Part shown: positions 58,618 to 64,000 of the stretch, piece by piece
How the letters are laid out: the number at the start of each line of letters is the position of its first letter
How positions within the stretch are numbered: position 1 is the stretch's first letter
NCBI GenBank assembly: GCA_959599915.1
Contig: CAUGJE010000008.1
Span: 28,434-92,433 of the forward strand
Reading direction: 5' to 3'
DNA from: an uncultured Collinsella sp.
Lineage (GTDB): Bacteria; Actinomycetota; Coriobacteriia; Coriobacteriales; Coriobacteriaceae
Length of the DNA: 64,000 nucleotides
Position numbers and translations under genes: made by a program
Notes under the pieces: generated by a model
The model's database searches: none
Told to the model about the DNA's origin: nothing
What the model saw: the letters and a program-made list of their open reading frames with translations, nothing else

Positions 58618-60420
58618 TTACGCCTCCAAAAATGCGCCGGTCTGACGGCTCCACAGGCTCGCGTATTCGCCGCCCGCCTCGACGAGCCGCGCATGCGTAC
58701 CATCCTCGACGATCTCGCCATCCGCCAGCACCACGATGCGGTCGAGCGAGGCCACGGTGGACAGGCGATGCGCCACCACAATGGAGGTGCGGCCGTGCAT
58801 CAGGTTCTCGAGCGCCTCCTGCACCAGCGCCTCGGACTCGCTATCGAGGGCAGACGTCGCCTCGTCGAGCACCAGAATCGGTGCGTCGGTGAGGATGGCA
58901 CGGGCGATGGCCACACGCTGGCGCTGGCCGCCCGAAAGCTTGACGCCGCGCTCGCCCACCATGGTGTCGAAGCCACGGGGCAGGCGGTCGATGAACTCCA
59001 GGGCATTGGCCAGGCGTGCGGCCTCGCGGATCTGCTCGTCAGTGGCGCCCGCGCGGCCGTAGGCGATATTCTCGCGAATGGAGCGGTGGAACAGCAGCGC
59101 CTCCTGCGGCACGTAGGCAACCTGGCGGCGCAGGCTCTGCTGCGTGCAGCGCGAAACGTCCTGACCGTCCACGAGCACGCGGCCGCCCTGCACGTCGTCC
59201 AGGCGCAGCAACAGCTTGGTGAGCGTCGTCTTGCCCGAGCCCGATTTGCCCACCAGGCCCACGCGCTGGCCCGCCGCCACATGGAGCGTCAGGTCGTCGA
59301 ACACGCTCTCGCCCGCCGCGGCGTCACGGTATGCAAAGCTCAGGTGCTCAAAATCAATCGCGCCCTCGCCCACCTTGAGCTCGGGGGCGTTCTCGTCGTC
59401 TGCCACCAGACGCGGCTCGTCCAGCACACGCGTCATCTCGGCCGCATCACCGAGCGCGCGGTTGATGCGCTGCATCATGGAGCTCACGTAGTTCAGACGC
59501 ATAGTGAGGTTGTACGTATAGGTAAAGATCATGACGAGCGCGCCGGCCGAGATGCCAAACCACGCGTTACCGCCCGCCACAAACACGCTCACCACCGCCA
59601 TGGTGATGACGATGAGGCCCGAAGTCGTAAAGTTGCGCTGCATCATGGCGTGCATCGAGACCGTCTCGGCATCGCATGCGGCGCGGTCGGCGGTGTCGAA
59701 CAGGTCGCGCTCAAAGTCCTCGCGCCCGCAGGTCTTGACGGCCAGGATGTTCGTGACCGCGTCGGACAGCACGCCCGAGAGCTTGTTCTGAGCGGCGGAC
59801 GTCGCAGCCGAAAGCGGCATGATGCGCTTGTACATAAGCCAGACAAACGCGATGTAGACGACCATGATGCCCACCAGGATCACGGTAAACGCGGGCACCA
59901 CCGGGGCGAGCGCCGCCACCGTGCAGATGACCGAGGTGATGGTGGGAATGAGCGAGTACGCCGTCACGTCCACCAGCCCCGTATAGCCGCTCATAAAACG
60001 GCTCGTCTGGCTGACGAGCGATCCGCCAAAGCGACTGGTGTGAAATGTCATAGATTGGTTGGAGAGCGTATCAAAGCACAGGCGCGCCAGGTGATAGTTG
60101 CCCGCGATCTCGAGCTTGTAGACGGTGTAGTCCTGCAGCTTGGAGAGAATCTGGCCCACCAGGTTAACAAGCACGAGCGCCAAAATGTAAGGGCCAAAGA
60201 CCTCAAACACCTGGTCGCCCGCCACGGGGCCGGCCTGGACGCGGTCGACGATGAGGGCCATCACGTAGGTGTTGGCAAACGTGAGCAAAAAGATGTAGCC
60301 CGCCGACGAGAACACCGAGAGAAAGACGATCAACGGCTGCGTGCGCGTGACGTCCCAAAAACGCTGCAGCGTGCGGCGCACGGTGGAACGCTTGAGCGGA
60401 CTGGTGCTTCTCTGAGACAT
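58618..60420 (-). CDS. ABC-type exporter, fused membrane and ATPase domains
   Basis: 600 residues. The membrane domain with six helices is at about 1-320, then the ATPase with Walker A LVGKSGSGKTTL, Q-loop AYVPQEALLF, signature VKLSGGQRQRVAIA, Walker B ILVLDEATSALD and an H-loop in VVAHRLSTV. It works as a dimer exporting a lipid, peptide or drug; the substrate is unknown. AAAGGA is 6 nt before the ATG at 60420. Confidence 0.93.
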   Translation of the reverse strand: MSQRSTSPLKRSTVRRTLQRFWDVTRTQPLIVFLSVFSSAGYIFLLTFANTYVMALIVDRVQAGPVAGDQVFEVFGPYILALVLVNLVGQILSKLQDYTVYKLEIAGNYHLARLCFDTLSNQSMTFHTSRFGGSLVSQTSRFMSGYTGLVDVTAYSLIPTITSVICTVAALAPVVPAFTVILVGIMVVYIAFVWLMYKRIMPLSAATSAAQNKLSGVLSDAVTNILAVKTCGREDFERDLFDTADRAACDAETVSMHAMMQRNFTTSGLIVITMAVVSVFVAGGNAWFGISAGALVMIFTYTYNLTMRLNYVSSMMQRINRALGDAAEMTRVLDEPRLVADDENAPELKVGEGAIDFEHLSFAYRDAAAGESVFDDLTLHVAAGQRVGLVGKSGSGKTTLTKLLLRLDDVQGGRVLVDGQDVSRCTQQSLRRQVAYVPQEALLFHRSIRENIAYGRAGATDEQIREAARLANALEFIDRLPRGFDTMVGERGVKLSGGQRQRVAIARAILTDAPILVLDEATSALDSESEALVQEALENLMHGRTSIVVAHRLSTVASLDRIVVLADGEIVEDGTHARLVEAGGEYASLWSRQTGAFLEA

Positions 60421-60545
60421 GGGCTTCCTTTCGCGTCTGATAGGGCGAAAGGCCATTGTTGCACATTAAAGTGCGCTTTAGGCAAGTGCAATGCGAAAAG
60501 CGCCCGCGCCCCGCGTTTACGCCGGCGCGCCGCCGTCCGTTGCGG

Positions 60546-61901
60546 CTAGTCCTCGTCTTCCTGGCCCGCAAGTAACCCTGCGGACTCCAAGCCCAAAATC
60601 TCGTCGGCCTCCCGCGCGTCTTCCAGCGCGTCGATATCCTTGAGCTTGCGCTCCATGACGTTGGTACGCGTGGTGATGATGCCCTCGACCGTCTTTCCCG
60701 CGGTCTCGATCTGCTGCTGGGCGCGACGCAGCGCCGCCTGATAGCGCGGTAGCTCGGCCTTGACGGCGGAAAGCACGCGTAGCACGTCGTCGGTGCGCTT
60801 TTGCAGCTTAAACGTCTGGTAGCTCATCTGCAGGCTGTTGAGGATGGCCGCCATGGTGCTGGGGCCGGCAACGTTGACGTGATAGTCGCGGCCCAGGGTC
60901 TCGATAAGCCCAGGGCGCGTGACGACCTCGGCGTACAGGCCCTCAAACGGAACGAACAGGATGCCAAAGTGGGTGGTCGCGGGCACGCTCAGGTACTTTT
61001 CGCAGATGTCCTTGGCCTCGCGCTTCACCATGGTGTCGAGCGTCTTGCGCGCGGCGGCGACGGCCTCCGCGTCGCCCGACTCCTGGGCGTCGAGCAGATG
61101 CTCATACGCATCGCCCGGGAATTTGGAGTCGATTGGCAGCAGCACGGGGTCTCCCTCGTCTACCGGCAGCTTGACGGCAAACTCAACGCGCTCCGAGGCG
61201 CCGGGCTTGGTGGCGACGTTTTCCAGATACTGGTCGGGCGTAAGGATGTCCGCCAGGATCGCGCCCAGCTGCACCTCGCCCAAAATGCCGCGCGCCTTGA
61301 CGTTACCCAGCACGCGCTTAAGGTCGCCCACGCCAGTGGCGATAGATTGCATGTCGCCCAGGCCCTTGTACACGGCCTCGAGCTGGTCGCTTACCTGCTT
61401 AAACGATGCAGACAGGCGGTCGTTGAGCGTGCGGGAGAGCTTCTCGTCCACCGTTGCGCGCATCTGATCGAGCTGCACGCTGTTGTCCTTGCGGATGGCG
61501 CCCAGTTGGGCATCGACCGTCTCGCGCACCTTGTCCAAGCGGTGCTCGATGCCTTCGCGGTTGACACCGAGCTGCTGGACCGTCTCGCGGCGCAAGTCGT
61601 CCATGCGGTCGCCAGCCTGCGAGAACTCGCGCGCGATGGTCAGGTAACGCTGCTGCTCTACAGCGGCATCGGTCATCTGCTGCTGCGCAATGGCGTTTGC
61701 CGTACGGCGGGTTTCGGCCAGCGCGACGTTGAGGGCATCGAGCGTGCTGTTGGCCTGCTCGAGCGCCGCGAGCGTCTCCGCGTCGTTGCCGCCACGCTCC
61801 CGCAGCTCGGCACGAAGGCCTTTAAGCTGCAGGGCGCAAACCACAGCAACTCCCACTGCCACCAAGGCAATCACAACAAGCGCAATATCAATAGCAGACA
61901 T
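60546..61901 (-). CDS. rmuC: DNA recombination protein RmuC
   Basis: 451 residues. One N-terminal membrane helix (IDIALVVIALVAVGVAVVCAL) precedes a long coiled coil (about 25-180), then the RmuC nuclease-like core with GILGEVQLGAILADIL, VEFAVKLPVDEGDPVLLPIDSKFP and GILFVPFEGLYAEVV. It limits inversions and rearrangements. The ATG at 61901 follows GGCGGAAG. It is 125 bp upstream of the ABC gene on the same strand. Confidence 0.93.
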   Translation of the reverse strand: MSAIDIALVVIALVAVGVAVVCALQLKGLRAELRERGGNDAETLAALEQANSTLDALNVALAETRRTANAIAQQQMTDAAVEQQRYLTIAREFSQAGDRMDDLRRETVQQLGVNREGIEHRLDKVRETVDAQLGAIRKDNSVQLDQMRATVDEKLSRTLNDRLSASFKQVSDQLEAVYKGLGDMQSIATGVGDLKRVLGNVKARGILGEVQLGAILADILTPDQYLENVATKPGASERVEFAVKLPVDEGDPVLLPIDSKFPGDAYEHLLDAQESGDAEAVAAARKTLDTMVKREAKDICEKYLSVPATTHFGILFVPFEGLYAEVVTRPGLIETLGRDYHVNVAGPSTMAAILNSLQMSYQTFKLQKRTDDVLRVLSAVKAELPRYQAALRRAQQQIETAGKTVEGIITTRTNVMERKLKDIDALEDAREADEILGLESAGLLAGQEDED

Positions 61902-61952
61902 AGACTTCCGCCCAACAAACCCAATCGATATCAATCAAAACCGAGACCAATC

Positions 61953-62516
61953 TTACCCCGCCACACGCACCGGGCGCCCGGCCCCTTCTTGGGTGCTTCT
62001 CTCCTCCGCATATTCCATAATGCGACGCGCTGTCTTCCTGCTCACCTTCGAGTCATCACCGGCTAAGTATGCGTACACGTTTCCCTTATTCAGATTCAAA
62101 TCGCGGCAGAGACCGTAGCGCGTTACACCCGATTCCTCCAATGCTTTAAGTGTTCTCTTTCTCATCAGGGCGTTCACCCTTCTGTCGGCCGCTGGCTTTT
62201 CTTTCACCCCTCTATACGCACGCCAAACGTTGGCGTAACGATTGGGGAGCATATCCTCGGAGCATAGAGATGCCAGGCTACTCGCTTGGCCATACAGAGA
62301 CAAAACACCTCGATAGCCCTCTTCCATCCACGAGCCCTCGGATAAACCCAGAACGTATTCGGCCTTACCCTGCGCCAAAGCGAGCAAAAACAGAGGCTCC
62401 GCCACACGCGGCTCAACCGTTGTTGCCTGCTTTACAAGCTTCCTAAAACTCAGCGACTGCTGTCCGGACAGCTCTCGGCAATAGCCTTTCAAAAATCCCT
62501 CAAAAGTCAGATTCAA
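61953..62516 (-). CDS. HTH-domain protein paired with a nucleotidyltransferase (possible antitoxin)
   Basis: 187 residues starting at a TTG that overlaps the stop of the upstream gene (TTGA), with AAGGAGG 7 nt before it. The N-terminal 120 residues are helical and unrecognised (LNLTFEGFLKGYCRELSGQQSLSFRKLV). The C-terminal part (TLKALEESGVTRYGLCRDLNLNKGNVYAYLAG) is a clear helix-turn-helix. The tight overlap suggests a two-gene module in which this protein binds DNA and the partner. Confidence 0.72.
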   Translation of the reverse strand: MNLTFEGFLKGYCRELSGQQSLSFRKLVKQATTVEPRVAEPLFLLALAQGKAEYVLGLSEGSWMEEGYRGVLSLYGQASSLASLCSEDMLPNRYANVWRAYRGVKEKPAADRRVNALMRKRTLKALEESGVTRYGLCRDLNLNKGNVYAYLAGDDSKVSRKTARRIMEYAEERSTQEGAGRPVRVAG

Positions 62517-63043
62517 CCGAGCACCTCCTTTTTGTATTGCCTGTATGCGCAGACCATCTCTTGATAACTCCGCTCCGAAGGCGACGACGCCAGCGCCTCT
62601 CCATCGTCGAATATAAGCCGCTCGAGCAGATCCCAATCAAGTCGGTCGATAAATGTTCGACTATGGAGGTCGATGATGTCGTTCGGACGATAGGCATAGA
62701 GCTTCATCACCGCCAGATCCTCCAAAGATGGCGTAAAGTACCTGATAAAATGCGCCCCAATCTCCAATGGGATCAGGCGATCTTCGTAATTGAATGGCAT
62801 CTGGTTGCAATATGCCACTGCCATACCATTCACCTCGGGGTATCGAGCTATGATCTCGCGGAGGCACCTGTCTGCCTCAAACACATCAATGTCATGTGTA
62901 ACTGCCCGATTCGTCACGTCGTTTAGCATGAAGGCGCTTCCTCCCACCAATACAACGCTCGGCCTATCGTCTCTTGGACCTATTTCCAGCTCCGCCTCTT
63001 CGTCAATATCCAAAAGAGTCTGCTCTAAATCCTGCTTATACAT
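62513..63043 (-). CDS. DUF6036-like nucleotidyltransferase (possible toxin)
   Basis: 176 residues. The nucleotidyltransferase signature is VVLVGGSAFMLND...THDIDVFEAD (about 30-57), with GGS and Asp-x-Asp for metal binding. The C-terminal part (IRYFTPSLEDLAVMKLYAYRPNDIIDLH) is like that of DUF6036/AbiEii-type proteins. AGGA is 7 nt before the ATG. It is first in a two-gene unit with the HTH protein. Confidence 0.8.
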   Translation of the reverse strand: MYKQDLEQTLLDIDEEAELEIGPRDDRPSVVLVGGSAFMLNDVTNRAVTHDIDVFEADRCLREIIARYPEVNGMAVAYCNQMPFNYEDRLIPLEIGAHFIRYFTPSLEDLAVMKLYAYRPNDIIDLHSRTFIDRLDWDLLERLIFDDGEALASSPSERSYQEMVCAYRQYKKEVLG

Positions 63044-63055
63044 AGCAAATCCTAA

Positions 63056-63076
63056 TATTATTCATCTTCAATAATA
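63056..63076. promoter_or_regulatory. Operator-like palindrome before the nucleotidyltransferase gene
   Basis: TATTATT-N7-AATAATA, a perfect inverted repeat ending 13 bp before the start codon. It is suited to autoregulation by the HTH protein. Confidence 0.5.
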
Positions 63077-63166
63077 CTATTCAGTCGCACGACAGGACCC
63101 ACAGGATGCAAGGATTCCACTCGTGGTGATAATCCCTACACCCTAGAAGTCCTAATGCGACAAACG

Positions 63167-63589
63167 CTAGCTCTCCCAGCCGGCGCGGATGGTTGTTATG
63201 ACGTCACCTAGGCGCTGACCCAGGGCCGCTAGATGCTGGAGCACCTCGTTGGGCGATGCGCCGTTGAGAATGCACGTGAGGGCATACGACACCAAAAAGA
63301 TGGCCGCAAGCCCCAGCGGGATGAGCACGATCATCGCCAATGTGCGCAGGCGCTGGCCCAAACGGCGGCGGCGCGCACGGCGTTTATCGAACGCGAGCTC
63401 CTGGGCATATGAATCTTGCTGTACGGAATAGGCCTCTGGGGTCGCCTCACCCGCAGGCGAAATCGCGGGCGCAACGTTTTGTGCAGGAGGTTGGATGGCC
63501 GCCCCTTGCATTTGCATCTCCATAAGCCGTTGCTGCTGGCGCAACATGCGCTCGGCTTGTTGCTGCGGGGTCTCAAGAAACAGATCCAT
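63167..63589 (-). CDS. Small single-pass membrane protein
   Basis: 140 residues. Residues 1-30 are Gln/Met-rich with coiled-coil propensity (TPQQQAERMLRQQQRLMEMQMQ), then a Pro/Ala stretch, a basic KRRARRRRLGQR patch and one helix (MIVLIPLGLAAIFLVSYALTCIL, about 87-109). The short C terminus is outside. GGAGG is 5 nt before the ATG at 63589. An open frame 95 codons longer has no such site. The family is unrecognised. Confidence 0.72.
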   Translation of the reverse strand: MDLFLETPQQQAERMLRQQQRLMEMQMQGAAIQPPAQNVAPAISPAGEATPEAYSVQQDSYAQELAFDKRRARRRRLGQRLRTLAMIVLIPLGLAAIFLVSYALTCILNGASPNEVLQHLAALGQRLGDVITTIRAGWES

Positions 63590-63848
63590 GCTGGCCTCCA
63601 AAATCTGAGCATTCGACGCTTGCGCCCAGCATCCCGCACCGTCAATGCCACGGCAACGCAATCCGTAGCAATAGCCGCAAAGTTTCTTGTTGACAAAAGC
63701 TGTCGAAAACCTCAACAACTCCCCTACCAGCACTTTCTCTGAGCTTTTTTCGCCAACAATCTTTTGGCCTTCCACCCTTACGCCAACTGACCAAAATCTA
63801 ACCAAAAGCTTGACGAAAATTGTGGGGACAGGGACCCCACACAAAAAC
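63590..63848. other. Gene-free leader region
   Basis: On the reverse strand TTGTTGA and TCAACAA form an imperfect palindrome at about 63683-63717, and TTGTCA-N17-TATTGC could be a promoter. No gene seen. Confidence 0.35.
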
Positions 63849-63872
63849 GTGCCGCCCCAAAAGGGGCGGCAC
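63849..63872 (-). terminator. Terminator hairpin
   Basis: GTGCCGCCCC-TTTT-GGGGCGGCAC followed by GTTTTTG on the reverse strand. It should end a transcript entering from beyond the right edge. Confidence 0.7.
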
Positions 63873-63942
63873 ACAAACTTCTAATCAGCTTTTCAGTAAC
63901 GAGCACGCGACGACCCGAAGCCGGAGCGCAGGGCGGGAGGCC

Positions 63943-64000
63943 GGATCGCCTTCCCTCAACGCGACCCTGCGGAGCCGTGAGCGGGGAGGGAAGGCGATCC
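63943..64000. repeat. Inverted repeat at the window edge
   Basis: GGATCGCCTTCCCTC and GAGGGAAGGCGATCC flank a 28-nt loop. The reverse strand is also open in one frame from the edge to a TGA near 63892, so this may instead be the end of a coding gene or RNA. Confidence 0.6.

Noticed and set aside
58456..60549. 697-residue + strand open frame
   Set aside because: Antisense to the ABC exporter and nth.

Overview
The window looks like chromosome of a high-GC, anaerobic, sugar-fermenting Actinomycetota of the class Coriobacteriia, most likely Collinsella or a close relative. This is inferred from three traits: GC-rich coding with Firmicutes-style AAGGAGG ribosome sites, a T-box ahead of pheST, and many mannose-family PTS and SIS-domain genes. 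I could not run a database search.

Layout. 1-3500: a partial phospholipase C-like protein and an ECF cobalt/nickel uptake operon (CbiMN fusion, CbiQ, CbiO) behind a NikR-type palindrome. 3741-7840: pheT, pheS and their T-box leader. 7960-14540: M32 carboxypeptidase, glmM, a DUF4012 membrane protein and a DMT exporter. 14831-15926: tRNA-Val(GAC) and a DUF5710 protein. 15976-18893: a Sau3AI/MutH-type restriction-modification pair with a GATC-dense intergenic region. 19019-21077: an orphan protein and an AlbA_2-type regulator behind two 77-bp direct repeats. 21506-26256: PTS cluster 1. 26537-31192: M16C peptidase, HicAB toxin-antitoxin with a LexA-like box, and 5-formyl-THF cyclo-ligase. 31360-34892: an AbiEi-like protein between two 119-bp repeats, metA, and a lactate/2-hydroxyacid dehydrogenase. 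35024-38859: SIS gene, GntR and recQ. 39126-49394: two GntR regulators, a YitT protein, a HAD phosphatase, PTS cluster 2, a DMT transporter and a fourth SIS gene. 49938-63589: GNAT, threonine aldolase, PAP2, mfd, a DUF4143 ATPase, nth, an ABC exporter, rmuC, a nucleotidyltransferase/HTH pair and a small membrane protein.

The strongest biological theme is sugar-phosphate catabolism. Four SIS-domain proteins resembling fructosamine-6-phosphate deglycases are each tied to a GntR/HutC regulator, and two have their own mannose-type PTS. Four distinct operator-like motifs can be read by eye, one per regulator. One of them (CGTWATA-N2-CGTWWTA) lies before the gene of GntR-3, before PTS cluster 2 and before a DMT transporter.

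The second theme is non-coding. At least five families of dispersed palindromic elements (called A, B, C, D and G here) fill the gene-poor gaps. No transposase is present in the window. B is 123 bp in both copies with 15-18 bp terminal inverted repeats. A occurs as 119-bp direct repeats flanking the AbiEi-like gene. C lies directly upstream of two start codons in the same relative orientation and can form alternative hairpins. These are the best candidates for something undescribed.
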